Assembly (NCBI RefSeq): GCF_001638985.1
Contig: NW_017265143.1
Location: 384,259 to 448,258, forward strand
DNA length: 64,000 nt
DNA from: Phycomyces blakesleeanus NRRL 1555(-)
Taxonomy: Eukaryota; Mucoromycota; Mucoromycetes; Mucorales; Phycomycetaceae
Direction of reading: 5' to 3'
Positions 24,074 to 35,461 of this stretch are shown in pieces. The notes under the pieces are model-generated. The model worked only from the letters and a program-made list of their open reading frames with translations. It made no database searches and was not told the origin of the DNA. How positions within the stretch are numbered: the first letter of the stretch is position 1; each line of letters begins with the position of its first letter. Position numbers and translations under genes: made by a program.

Positions 24074-27000
24074 TTCTTTTTGATTATTTGATTAGAGTGT
24101 GGGAGCAAGAAAAAGAAGAGATTTGAAACAGAATTCATGTATTTATATAAATATAATAATATAAATATAATACCTCTAATATATATATCTCTCTCACACA
24201 TACGCACACAAAAATAATGCGTGCATTACGCGTCGATGTGTGCTACCCTGATTATAATATATTTTATTTTGTATACCACGCTTTCATATATTATATCTTT
24301 ATTTTTCTATTTTAAAGTATGTCATTATTGTAAGCATTTACTCGGTATAATTAGAATGCTATACCTAGTTCTCGGTCCTACCCATTAAGACCAGTAATAA
24401 AATAAAATAAAATAAAGAAAAAATAAAGATTGCTGTGTAATACTATGCTTGTTTCGACCAGGTAATTCTCAGGTTGTTATAGTAACCACTTGGACAATAA
24501 GCTTATAAAAACGGCATGCATATATTACCCAAAGACTTTTTGCTTTCTTGGTCATTTTTTATTTACACGCCTATACTTCTTTTTTTTTTTGCTTTTCTTT
24601 CACCAACATTTCTAAACTCTATCTAGCTCAAAATAAATTTTTTGCCCGCTTAGACTTACATATACGTTGTGAAATTTGGAATTCAATCAATGGACAACAA
24701 GGATAATTGGTGAAACAGTATATTAAGAACAATCGGTTCAAGCGATGCTTTAGTATTCTCTGTGACACAAACAATGTTTTCCCGTAAAGATATAATATAT
24801 CTACGATTGGCTTTGTAGAATTTTTATACATTTTGTAAGGGTCTATTATATAAGTACTTGTATGTATACTTGTATGTATCTCGGTATGTTTTGTAAATAA
24901 TAGCTTATCATCCAAACTATGTATAAATTCAGCACATCTAAATATCATATCTTCTTCATATTTTCCCTTTGTGTTTTAAGCTTGTCGCTATTAATTATAG
25001 CCAAATTGTTGAAAATGAAGTAGAATAAAATAAAATAAACTCAATATAATATAGTATCGTTGCACAAGTAAAAAAAGAGAGAGTTGTTCTTATTCAGGTA
25101 CTTGGTTACACATCAACACTAGACCTGGTTACCAAAAATGCGCCTTGGATATTATACAATCAAAAAAAAGAGAAATTGTCTAGTACAAGAATAAAAGTTG
25201 TACCAAATGTCTTATTGTTTATGTAACAGGTGTCATTGAACATCATAAAAGCTTCTCTTCTTTATTATTTCTATTATTATTAGGAAAATTGTAAGTTCAC
25301 CAACGTCTTAAATAAAGTACAGTCATTCCACCTTCAATTGTACTTCTTTTTTCTTTTTTGAACATTTATCAAATACACCCCATCAACAGTGAGAATACTC
25401 ACTCAGTATAATGCAGATGTTTCTTTTCTTTCTTCTCTTTTTGTCTTGACCAAAGAAACTGATGAGATCCAAGATGGAGGTCGCAAGCGAGCCTTTGGAG
25501 ATGATTTTGAGAACTTTTGACTTTGGCCGAGGTATCAAACGAGTTCTGCGTGATCCAAAAGCCCGAAGAAGGCATATCTTTTGGCCATAGGGCCTGGACT
25601 AAAAGTTATCGTGCTTAAATTTGTCCCACTCTGCTGTTAAAGAAGAGTCTATGTGTCACTGGTATATTCGAAATCAATACAGTCAAACTACTAGCAAACA
25701 ACCAACCAACGTCTCGTTTCGTTCCATGAGAATTTTAGGCGCACTCTCGGTAGATGTGAAATGTCTAGGCTTATAAAGATGAGGAAATCAATCATCATAA
25801 TTGAATTGGAAAACAAAGATAACAATTCAATGATCTATCGGCTGTCCCTTAAGGTCCGTAAGTTTTATTGAGCTTGTTTACCTGGTCTTATAGATTGCTG
25901 CAACCTATTTAGAGAGCTTGACTCTGACTGGATTTTTGTTTTGAATACATCGATTTTTTCTCTCTCTCTTAAACCTTTATTGGTGTTTAAGATTCCCAAG
26001 CCTTCACAACAGAATCTCTGGTACCCACTTTGTGGAATTAAAATTATTTACCTGCTGACATGCAGCAAGACGTACAGCTGACCAAAAACAAAAACAAAAG
26101 CAAAAGCAAAAGATTAACCAATACTCACTCGGAAACAACCCCAAAGTCCGTGCCTATTAGCAGCACATCACCATTTATTGGTATTTATGAAGGAGGTTAA
26201 ATTGGATAATATGAAAGGGAACGATACGTTTTAGGAGAGTATTTTGTTTATTGAAGAAAGAACTTCACGGCTGTTTTATATAAACGTTTGCTTTCTTAAT
26301 GTAAAGACTTTCGCTGGCTAATGGTTTATTGTCACTGAAGGTAATACTAAATGTATATGAGTGCTTGGTATATGAGTACGTGTGTTACGGCTCCTAAAAT
26401 GGTGACCGTTCCAGGTAACTTCTTTAGCAATTATATGATTTACTCTAGTAATGGAGCTTGCATTAGATAATCCCTCTGTCCACCTGATTCCTTACTTTAA
26501 TATACACACCATAATCGAGTAAGAAGAACTAACATGCGTAGATATAGAAGTCGTAAAGTGTTGGTTGTTGTTGCCTTTTGTTTTCATTGCCATCAAATGT
26601 CAAATATCAAGTTTATACAGTTAAAAACAACATTTATCGCCTACAATAAATTATCACTTTCCAAGTTTTTACATGAATAAGTATAGCTTATTATTATTAT
26701 TATTATTAGTAGTAGTAAAAAAAAGTACTTCATACTTTAGATAACGAATGGCCCATAAGTTATTATTACTCTTACTATCATTCTAATCTATTGTGTTTAT
26801 TTTGTGGTGAAAAAAAGCTCGGGTATTTATATATTAGAAAATATATGCTTCAATTAAACAACAAAGCAATGAACGCTTATTTAGTCCAAGACCTTTCCCC
26901 TCTCTTTCTTTCTTTATTTTGCTTAGCTTTTAATTTTTAGCTATAGTTACATTTATCAATACAAGATGTGTTAAATGACTTGCTGAAAGCTAGAAGCATA

Positions 27001-27349
27001 ATAATAATGATAGTACAAAAGAAAAAGAAGCAATTACCACCAGTTTATTATTTATTTAATTTATAGTCTTTGTGAGTGATTTTGTTAGCCTCGGCATTAA
27101 AAGCAATATATGTATACACATGTAGGCCAAAGGGATATGAAAATATTATAATACTTTTATTTGATTGTGTGGTGAGAATCAAAGTTCTCGAGTGAGTCAA
27201 TATATGTATTCTTTGTGTATATATAAATGCGAGTTTGGTAGTCAAGACAATGCTCCGATGCTCAAAAAGAAAGAAAGCAGTCCGAAGTTTGACCTGCCTG
27301 AACGTGTTGCTGCCCTGGGTATTCCAAAAGAGAATAAGACGACTTGACA
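24074..27349. other. long intergenic stretch, no supported gene
   Basis: 3.3 kb of AT-rich DNA. Around 25456-25519 a short frame follows an AG acceptor-like site and ends in TGA, but I cannot connect it to other exons. Simple repeats include TATTA at 26688-26706. No family is recognised on either strand. Confidence 0.45.
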
Positions 27350-28351
27350 ATGAGTACATTAAAGCTAGGATCCTTGCTGATAAGGTACATTTGTTACAAC
27401 CTTAAAAGTTTCATTAGAGTACTAAAAAAAACCGATAAAAACAAGAACGTTGGCCAAACCTGTGGCAACATCCATCAAAACACAGGCCAAACAACATCCA
27501 ACATTTCGTGAATTCTGCATCAATGTTGCTCAGGTGAACTATCATTATCTTGCTGCTGTAGTTTGTACTTTGTAGAGCAATAGACCCACACCTCCAAATT
27601 CGGCCGGTTGGTCTTGTCTATTATTTATCTTATTACTATAATTAGTAGCTTACTCAATGTCTACATTGACACATTAAACAGCAATCCCACAAGTTGGAAA
27701 TGACATTAAAAATGAAGTTCTTGGGTTACAAAAAAGAAGTCATTCGACCTCTTAATGATGCCAGGTAATAACATAAAGGATTTATCGTCTGATGAATATC
27801 TTTTAACATGACATAGAGCTATTGAGAGTGGAGCAAACTTCCTTAGTGAATCTTTTGTATTTTCGGTTGCTGCGACTATCATCATTGCCGAGAGCTGGCG
27901 GTAAAGAAAAATAAATAAATAAATAAATAAAAAAGAATAATAATAATACAAAGTAATGAGAATATATAAGATAGACCCGAGCCGCCTGTGTGGTAACTAT
28001 CCATCTTTTTAGATCACATTCTTCTGCAAAACACCGAAGAAACTATGTGGACGATGCATTGGAAAACCTGGAATCTCAGACTGTTACCTTGAAAGAAGCA
28101 CTGGAAGCAGTTCAAAAGGCGCACAGTACTACAGAGCAACAGCTGAAGCAGATTGAAGAAGATAACGCTCACTTGCGTAAACTTTTGGATGAGGTTAGAT
28201 GTGGTGATCAAAATTGTACCTGGGAGCAAATGCTTATTTGTTTTCTGTGTTTAATTAGATCTTGTCTGTCAGCCTGGGTCTCAGACATCATACAGAATAT
28301 GATAGACAACCCTCAGTTATCACTCTTCCTGGACTGAGTCAAGAAAATTAG
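27350..28351 (+). CDS. OPA3-like mitochondrial protein
   Basis: Homologue of OPA3, a small mitochondrial membrane protein needed for normal organelle shape. In humans, loss causes optic atrophy with 3-methylglutaconic aciduria. Six exons join in phase: 27350-27384, 27446-27533, 27682-27764, 27817-27900, 28013-28193, 28259-28351. The product is 187 aa (human OPA3 is 179). The conserved start MSTLKLGSLLIRTLAKPVAT is split across exons 1 and 2 and is followed by IKTQAKQHPTFREFCINVAQ. A hydrophobic segment (ESFVFSVAATIIIAESW) may be the membrane anchor. The C-terminal half is a coiled coil with leucine heptads (EALEAVQKAHSTTEQQLKQI). The last exon ends LPGLSQEN. Because the longest exon is 181 nt, this gene is easily missed by open-frame scanning. 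Confidence 0.92.
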
Positions 28352-29047
28352 CTACATTTAATAAATTCGATGACAATAGACAGTTTGATTTCTTTTAACA
28401 CACTACCTACCCAGTAAATTACAAAACAATAAGAACAAAATAAGACCCAAACCTCATTTGCTATTACTACTACTGGTATTGCTGTGGTGTTATATATATA
28501 TAGTCAGTATTAGTTGAATTGGTATATACCGATTTAAAACAAAAATAAAACAAAAATAACATGGTCAATTGGGCTGATAATTCAAATGAACTATCTTTAG
28601 CTCACATTAAATATAAATATTTATATATGTATGTATGTATGTATTTGTGTATGTATAATATATTATGCTTGGGTTATATGTACATGTTTGATAATTGTAT
28701 AAAGAATTGTGCTGTTGCTACTTGAAATGCTATAATGATGGTGAGCTAGATTATATTGCCAGTTGAACAAGGCAATATGTACGTGTCTGGACTCGATATT
28801 CCTCCCTTACTTTGTCATGTAAATCTGCAGATAATAGTAATAATAATAGTAACAATCAAATGCGCTTTGGGCCTCATTTCAATGCGTGATGTACTAATGC
28901 CGAGGTGTACCACATATTCTGATCCATATCGAGCGACTTATTTACCAAATCCAAGCAGGAAGTTCCTCAGTCATGATATCAATTAGCCAAAAAAAAAGAA
29001 GAAGAAGAAGAATCCCTGGTCACCCTTGAAGCACTGTAAGAGTAATA
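28352..29047. other. spacer between convergent OPA3-like and GUCD1-like genes
   Basis: About 700 bp holding both 3' flanks. Contains ATGT tetramers near 28627-28645 and a GAA run at 28998-29011. No other gene is seen. Confidence 0.5.
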
Positions 29048-30074
29048 TTATATCTGGATAACGATACTATAATAATCATCAGGTCAGTCATATTATTTAA
29101 TATGTACATATCAAATGAATGTAGGTATACATTAACTTGCTTACCAATCATGGTCTGTTCCGCTTGCCTTTCTAGCATTGTCAAGATCTTCGGCAGATAT
29201 GGTGCAGTAGCTATATACAACTGCTGGATCGCGATAAATAAACAGGTTTTCTGTAGGGTCATAGCCAATCAAACATATAAAATGGCCTGTTTGAATAGAA
29301 AATGTTAGTAAAAAGAGAAGAAAGAAAGCACAGCCTAATTCCAGTGAATCTCATCGCTTACCTATGTAATCATATCCCTTCATCTTTTCAAAAAAGAAGT
29401 CAAATTGGCCACATACAGTCACAACACAGTTTCGCTGCTCCTGTGACAGTATTTAGAAACATTGCATTGCATTATATTTCCAGGCTAACCTACCCTGCAT
29501 TTCTGGCACTTTAACAAACGGGCATTTACTAACACAACGATTACAAAGCGCTGGCAGTAAAGAAAGCGCTTAAAGTCATCCATAGGTAGCATCCTGATAG
29601 ACAATGTCAATAGTATTCAACCGGGTTTATCTACAGGAAAGAAAGAAAAAAGAAAAAAAAGAAAACACACAACTTACATTCGCACTACATGAATGGATTT
29701 GCTTTTCGCGGACCCAAACAGCTTATTTACACGTCTTTCGTCTTCGTCAAAATCATCTTGATAGAACTTGTTTTCTTGATGTTCTCGACGACTTCCAAAA
29801 TAGCTTGTGTAGTATGTAAAGTCTCCTTCGTAATTGTTACGCAAAAGAACTGCGAGATCGATGGTCCAGACACTTTCGACAGCACATTGCTCAGCAAGGC
29901 TGCGTAGACTACATCGTATGCCTAGACCTTGCAAAACCATGGCAATACATGCTATTCCACAATCCCAGTTTGAATTCTACTGAAGAAAAATAAAATAAAA
30001 TAAGGTATTTATTTATGTAATTAATTAATAATTACTGTTTCCAAGAGGAGGTCATTTCGTTGAAAGTAATGCAT
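29048..30074 (-). CDS. GUCD1-like protein (guanylyl cyclase domain-containing protein 1 family)
   Basis: Member of the Guanylate_cyc_2 / GUCD1 family, which has a papain-like Cys/His arrangement; its biochemical role is not settled. Six exons join in phase: 30036-30074, 29678-29976, 29494-29593, 29362-29440, 29145-29286, 29048-29066. The product is 225 aa (human GUCD1 is about 240). Conserved parts seen: SNWDCGIACIAMVLQGLG with the putative active Cys; SVWTIDLAVLL; FYQDDFDEDERRVNKLF; FVIVVLVNARLLKC; GHFICLIGYDP with the putative His; and FIYRDPAV. The ending GTDHDCIVIQI matches the family's end. The start codon gives only 13 residues before the conserved block; it is the sole ATG whose frame matches the splice phase. 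A longer open frame overlaps this first exon in another frame and was set aside. Confidence 0.88.
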
Positions 30075-30607
30075 TCATCTACATTCTCATGATTATAACA
30101 TGCCTGTATGATGTGTGCTACACGATGATTAGCAAAGTGCTCATAGTTCTTTGGTTGGTCGCTTCCACTCTCGACCACAGCAACACTTTTGCCTCGAAGA
30201 CCCATTTGAATGTCTTGATTTATTTTTATTTTTTTACTTCTGCGGTTAAAAAACGGATGAATGGGAAAATTGGTGATCGCTTTGGTTATTTTTAACCAAG
30301 GAGGACAAAAATCACGCCCGTTGTTTTGCGTTAGAGCTTTTCTCTCTCTCTCTCTATCTACAGCTACTTGCGCCAATTCAAATAAAATTTGCGCTCTACA
30401 AAAGTATAACTTGCGTCAGAAAAGAAGAATTAATTTGGACCCAATAAAAATTAAGATTAAAATTGAAACCAGACGAGACGAGATGAGACTTTTCTTAACT
30501 TAACACATATTTTATTTTATTAAAAGAAAAATTATAAGAGCAACAAAAGGGTGATTTATAACGTTGATAATATTGATATACCAGTATTATGAATATATGA
30601 ATTAAAG
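30075..30607. other. spacer between tandem minus-strand genes
   Basis: Upstream region of the GUCD1-like gene and 3' flank of the OTC gene. A CT run lies at 30341-30355. An open frame on the minus strand (up to 30376) reaches into the GUCD1-like first exon but is in the wrong phase; at most it is a leader open frame. Confidence 0.45.
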
Positions 30608-32047
30608 TTAATTAGATACACCACCCTTGACAATAAAAGTATCAAGGACTGAGAGAATAGTCCATTTTCTGTTTTCTGCTTCAGTGAATACGAGTGATCG
30701 ATCAGAGTAAAACACCTAAAACGCCATAGTTCAGAAGTCTGGTCAAAATTATCACTCTCAATCATTATGACACATAAAGTTTTTACCTCATCATCAACCT
30801 CCTCTTGCTTACGAGGTAAACAGTGCATAAATGCCCAATCAGGCTTGGCTCCAGCTCTCTTGGCCATTTCCATAGTGACCTGATATCCCTTGAATTCATT
30901 CAGTCGCCTAGCCTTTTCAGCTTCTTGTCCCATACTTATCCTATAATTATACAAATTAAAGTTGACTATCAGTACATAAAGAGCACACAGACTCCTATAT
31001 ATATATGTCCATTAGTACTTACCATGTATCGGTCACAATTACATCCGCATCCTTTACGGCCTCGTCTGGTTTGGTGGTAAATAAAATTTGGGCGCCTGTT
31101 TTTTTGGAGTCAGATTTTGCAATAGCAACGATATCTTCAGCGCAAGTGTATCCAGAAGGACAAGCAGCAGCAACACTTATGCCCAACTTAGGAAATGATA
31201 CTAGCATTTCCTGGAGAATATTATTGGCATCACCCACCCAAGCAATACGCAGTCCGGGAAGCGTCTCGCGAGGGTGTTGCATATGAGCAGTGTACTGTCC
31301 TTTAGTTGCTGATTGACTACGATGGTGAATGTGCTCATGAAGTGTCATTAGATCAGCCAAGATCTGGGTAGGGTGGTATTTATCTGAAAGGGCATTTATA
31401 ACTGGTACAGTAGACTCTTTGGCGAATGTCTATATTTTTTTTTAAAAAAAAACGATGGTTAGTATTAAGCCAAGATAAAATATAAAGGGATATAAATTCT
31501 TGCCTCTATTTGATCATGACCACCGGCACGGGCCATAATACCATCAACCATAGAGCTAACTACTCGAGATGTATCTAGCAAGGATTCATTTACACCGAGT
31601 TGAATGTCTTGAGACCCCAAAAACATCGAATGACCACCTTAATCATAGATTTGATTTTAGTCTTAACTTTTTTTTTAAAAAAAAAGGGAGGGGATAAGAT
31701 ACATTCATATAATATACTTTTTCTGTACCTAAATATGTCATTGCTGATTCGGTAGCTACACGAGTACGTGTGGATCTTTTGGAAAAAATAAGAGCTAGAG
31801 TCTTTCCTGTCAAAGGTTTATCTGTTGTCTTTTTCTCATATTTGGCTTCAATTTTAAATTGTATTGCTCTATTAACAAGTTCATAAAGCTGCTCTGCTGA
31901 GAAGTCTGCTGTGGTAAGAAAATGGTGTGGTTTTGTTTGATTTATAGGGTATTTGATAGTCGAATAAGCTCGCTGAAGCAATACATGTGTTTTTAAAGAT
32001 GTCAAATTAAATATACGAGACGAGAATGGTTTTATAGTAGTAGCCAT
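30608..32047 (-). CDS. ornithine carbamoyltransferase, mitochondrial
   Basis: Makes citrulline from ornithine and carbamoyl phosphate in arginine synthesis. Five exons join in phase: 31729-32047, 31504-31637, 31023-31429, 30787-30940, 30608-30715. The product is 373 aa including a presequence. Carbamoyl-phosphate site SKRSTRTR, the GGHDQIE region, [15 protein letters not shown], the ornithine-loop DTWISMGQE (split by an intron) and the catalytic HCLPR are all present. I chose the ATG at 32045-32047 because the following 28 residues are basic and end in LQRAYS, a typical fungal matrix-processing site. An in-frame upstream ATG at 32296 would add a Glu/Arg repeat and a hydrophobic stretch and would spoil the presequence. 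The intron after exon 2 requires a GC donor. The gene lies 212 bp downstream of AP-1 sigma on the same strand. Confidence 0.96.
31430..31503 (-). other. GC-AG intron in the OTC gene
   Basis: Exon 2 ends ATAGAG and is followed by GCAAGA rather than GT. No GT occurs near this point that would preserve the frame. A TACTAAC branch-point match and a TATAG acceptor are present. Splicing here joins QIE to [13 protein letters not shown], exactly as in the OTC family. Confidence 0.85.
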
Positions 32048-32258
32048 GATTGGATTTCTTGGTATGGTAGTAATTATATAAAAGTAGAAAAAAAGGCAAT
32101 ACAAGACAAGACAAGAAAAGAAAGGGTCCATGATAAAGCGTATTTTGTCCTCCAGAGTATGTGACTCACTCTCTCTCTCTCTCTCTCTTTCTCTCTCTTC
32201 ATCCTGACTCATACTGCATATATCATTTTGGTCCCTTCCGACTTTCTTTGTGTATAAT

Positions 32259-33119
32259 TTAGCCAGCCTTTTGCTCATTAACTTCTTGCTCCTCAAACTG
32301 ATCCTGTTGTGTGATAACTCTCAAGACAGATTTCTTGCTTGTTTCTTGAAGCTCTCCTGCGATAATTAACTCATCTAGAATAAAATAGGCCTATATAAAC
32401 CCGTTAGATCAGTGTTGAACAGTTGCTTTTAGATGTAGATAATAGTTGAATAGTAATTCACCTTTTGAAAGTTGAAAATCAAGTCCAATTCACACACCTA
32501 CAGGATTTTTGTTATTATTTATTTTATTTTATTTTTTAAGAGAGAGAGAGAGAAAGAGAGAAACAGTTTATTCTATTTTTATTTTCAAGTAGCCTCATTT
32601 CACTTACATTTCCAAAGTAACGATCAAGAATCTCGACATAACGATGGATGATCTCTAAAGTAATAAGCTCGTTATCATCCTGGCTGATTCCTACTACAAA
32701 GAAAAGACTCGCATATCTATTGGATTGTGAGCAACCCCTCTGTATACACATCTCAAAATTTGTCAGTGTATAGATGTAATATACACATATCTCACCTTCG
32801 GTACACAATCTTCTGGTCTAGGATTTACAATCGAGATGTTGAGTTATTATGTACTAGATTCTTCTTCTTTTTTACAGAAAAAAAAACAATACCTTTGTAT
32901 TCCAAGAAATTGCACATCTTGACTCTTCTGGCCAAAACGAGCTGGGTGGCATCCTTGACAATCTTTGCTTTTTCTTTTGGTGGAATGGTGACAAACCATT
33001 TGGTCAGACGAACCTTGCCTTGACGGCTCACGAGTAGGAGCCACTTGATCTAGAGACCAATATGGGGTGTCTCAGTCTTGTAGTAAAGGCTGTGGGTCTG
33101 TTGGTGTACTCACTGCCAT
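32259..33119 (-). CDS. AP-1 clathrin adaptor complex sigma subunit
   Basis: Small subunit of the AP-1 adaptor, which sorts cargo into clathrin vesicles between the trans-Golgi and endosomes. Six exons join in phase: 33114-33119, 32893-33049, 32796-32817, 32608-32716, 32462-32497, 32259-32390. The product is 153 aa (family 156-160). Exon 1 codes only Met-Ala. It is followed by [52 protein letters not shown], the dileucine-cargo-binding region [19 protein letters not shown], and [12 protein letters not shown]. The ETSKKSVL sequence and the acidic C-terminus ([11 protein letters not shown]) favour AP-1 over AP-2 or AP-3. Codon phases agree at all five junctions. Confidence 0.95.
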
Positions 33120-33817
33120 TGTTGCTTGAAAAGAAACGCTTGTACTTCAAATGTCTATTACGTGGTTGGCTGTAGGTTGTATATCTATTTACACCTTTTG
33201 GGCCCCGCCTTTTGTTGCGTCATGGTCAGCAAATCTTACCAAGAGGCATACATTTTTTTAAAATGAAGGGTGTTTTTTTTTTGTTAAAAGATCATAATAC
33301 ACGCCAGCACAAATTTCTACCATATTCTATAAAAGCCAATAGATATTTCAACCAAAATAATAATAATATGCTTGCGTGCGTGCGTGCGTGCGTAATAAAA
33401 GCTCTATATATAATCCATAAAGAATACTAATAATAGGGTGCAAGAATGGCTAAAAAAGAATAGTGAATAAGAGGATTTTAAATTGACAAGTATTAAAATC
33501 CAAAAGAGATTTCTTTGATATTGTATGTATATTTAATAAATCTCTTTATTGGTAGTATTCAGTACGCACCTATTTTTATGTATATCAGATCTTTTTGAAG
33601 ACGTTTGAACCATTGACTAACTTTGTATTTTCTAATAGAATTTTTTTTTGGTTGGGCAAACCCATGAGAATAGAATATTATATATAGATTCAGCGTTCAA
33701 TTACAATATATATATAAACTCTTTAATAGTCTTAAGAATAATATGGAGAGGTGCTTTTCTTTTAATAAGCATAGTAAATTGAAACTGTAAGATTCTTCTC
33801 CAGAATATGGTTTGTTT
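33120..33817. other. intergenic, no supported gene
   Basis: AT-rich with a GTGC run at 33374-33391. The left part is the promoter side of AP-1 sigma; the right part is the decayed 3' flank of the nuclease-like pseudogene. No intact gene is seen. Confidence 0.45.
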
Positions 33818-34888
33818 TCAAGTACATGTTTTGGCGATGCAATGCAGGTACTTTTCTGGGTCAGAAGTCTTATTGGTAGGAATCGCACTTTCTATGATGT
33901 TGATGCTTCTCTTTCTTTAACTTGTTCAGTTCAGAACTGTACCTTGTTGAACTAGGCCTATGATAGTATTCCTTAGTGGTGCATCTTCGAACATCAAGGT
34001 CTAAATCAGCTACTGCACAAAAAACTGTTTTTCTTCCGGGGTCAACTGCTATTGGGAGATATGATTCTTCGACTTCTCGTCTACCAAAACCATCAAGTTT
34101 GAGATCAATTTGATTAACCTTGGTAGCCATTTCTTTTTGGTTGCTTCGTCTTTTGGAGAACAAAAAATCGACACTGAAGCCGTCCGATCTGACCAAGTTT
34201 CCAAACAGTTGCTTATTCTCTCCATTTGGCACTATACTTTCAATTCTGGAAGTATGTTTGCTTTAATTATTATGATATTGCGCTTTTTTTTTCACTTACG
34301 TTTGAATTCTCAATTCATGGAATTTTAATATCTTAAAAGTCGAAGTTGATCGTTGTAATCTCTTGGCAACTTTTCACCGGAAAGAAATGCGGATAATTCG
34401 TCTACAGACAAGGTTACGGAACGTCAGTACGATGAAGGAGTTGGGAACATACTAGATCTTTTTTGAAGAGGTAGTCTCCTCACGTCGTATTCGCGGTGGC
34501 TGTTTTGTTCAGATTCAATGGAAGAAAATAAGCGCGTCAGTAAAGGAGTGAATCTGCCTGGGGCTTCTGACAGAGTATTTAGTGTTACTCTGGCATTTAT
34601 AATGTCCCTCAGAGACCGGAAGAGTGCAACAACTCTCTGTCTACTTATATTTTCGTTTATAGTGCTATTTGTTGGCCACACCGGATCCCCTTTGCAGATC
34701 AATTGATCAGTATTACTGCGGTTATACGGAAGAATGCTTAGAGCGAGAATTGGGATTCCGATGAGCCTGAGCTCACAGCACAATTTGTGATTTGCCAAAG
34801 TTATATGTGACCACAGTATAGCATGGCTCTGTGTTAGACGCGGAAGCTTATATTTCATAAGCGCGTCTTGCCAGAAGGCCCATTTCAA
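33818..34888 (-). pseudogene. decayed TnpB/Fanzor-like (RuvC-type) transposon nuclease
   Basis: On the minus strand a broken coding region runs from about 34888 to 33818. The first part (34888-34424) is open, meets a TGA, and continues in the same frame with LSVDELSAFLSGEKLPRDY before another stop. The next part (34232-33870) contains VRSDGFSVDFLFSKRR and then IAVDPGRKTVFCAV followed by CTTKEYYHR. A frameshift then moves to IIESAIPTNKTSDPEKYL, ending at 33818. The DPG motif preceded by hydrophobic residues resembles the first RuvC catalytic strand of TnpB/Fanzor nucleases, and I recall similar proteins being common in Mucorales. The copy has at least two stops and one frameshift, and no intact C-terminal RuvC motifs or zinc finger. 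It is a dead copy; the family assignment is by motif memory only. Confidence 0.55.
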
Positions 34889-35461
34889 GGGACATGAGAT
34901 CCAAAGACCCCAGCTGTCCTCTATACCAATGTCACATAGAATTCAATTTGGATAGAGTTCCCTCTCTCTTCAGATTTTTGTGTAATTTTCTATTTAAAAA
35001 TTGCTCCTTGGTTTTCTCACATCAATACTTGGACACGTATATGTATTACATGAATATTTAAGCCGTCCTTGAGACAACGGTATGCATCTTAGGATCGCGT
35101 ACCTTTGTTTATATTTTCCTATATCTGTGCATAATAAGCATTGACTCTCGACTCTATCTTTGCACATTTCCTTCTTTACAAACTACATGTCATGCTTTTT
35201 CTCATAAGTGATGGCGAAAAGCTAGCTCTTTCAACTTTGGTTACACGGTTAAATTGTATTTCCTTTTTGTTTTCAGCAAATTACATAATGACCCACCACC
35301 ACCATTTATTTATTCTCACATACTCCATTGCATTATCAAATCACATTTGAACAGGTTTGTTTGTTTGTTTGTTTGTTTGTTTGTTGTTGTTTAATATACA
35401 CGCATAAATGCCTTTTTTCTTAAAAGAAAATAAAAGTAACAAATACAATTCCAGATTGGAT
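34889..35461. other. intergenic, no supported gene
   Basis: AT-rich, with a GTTT tetramer run at 35356-35385 close to the 3' end of the reductase gene. No gene is seen. Confidence 0.5.

Noticed and set aside
25440..25520. Short frame after an acceptor-like site ending in TGA
   Set aside because: Only about 22 codons, no partner exon found, no recognisable motif.
30032..30376. Open frame upstream of and overlapping the GUCD1-like first exon
   Set aside because: Its phase does not match the exon-2 acceptor; joining it gives stops or loses NSNWDCG. The frame starting at 30074 fits.
32048..32296. Longer N-terminus for ornithine carbamoyltransferase
   Set aside because: In frame but codes a Glu/Arg simple repeat and a hydrophobic run; the internal ATG gives a normal mitochondrial presequence.
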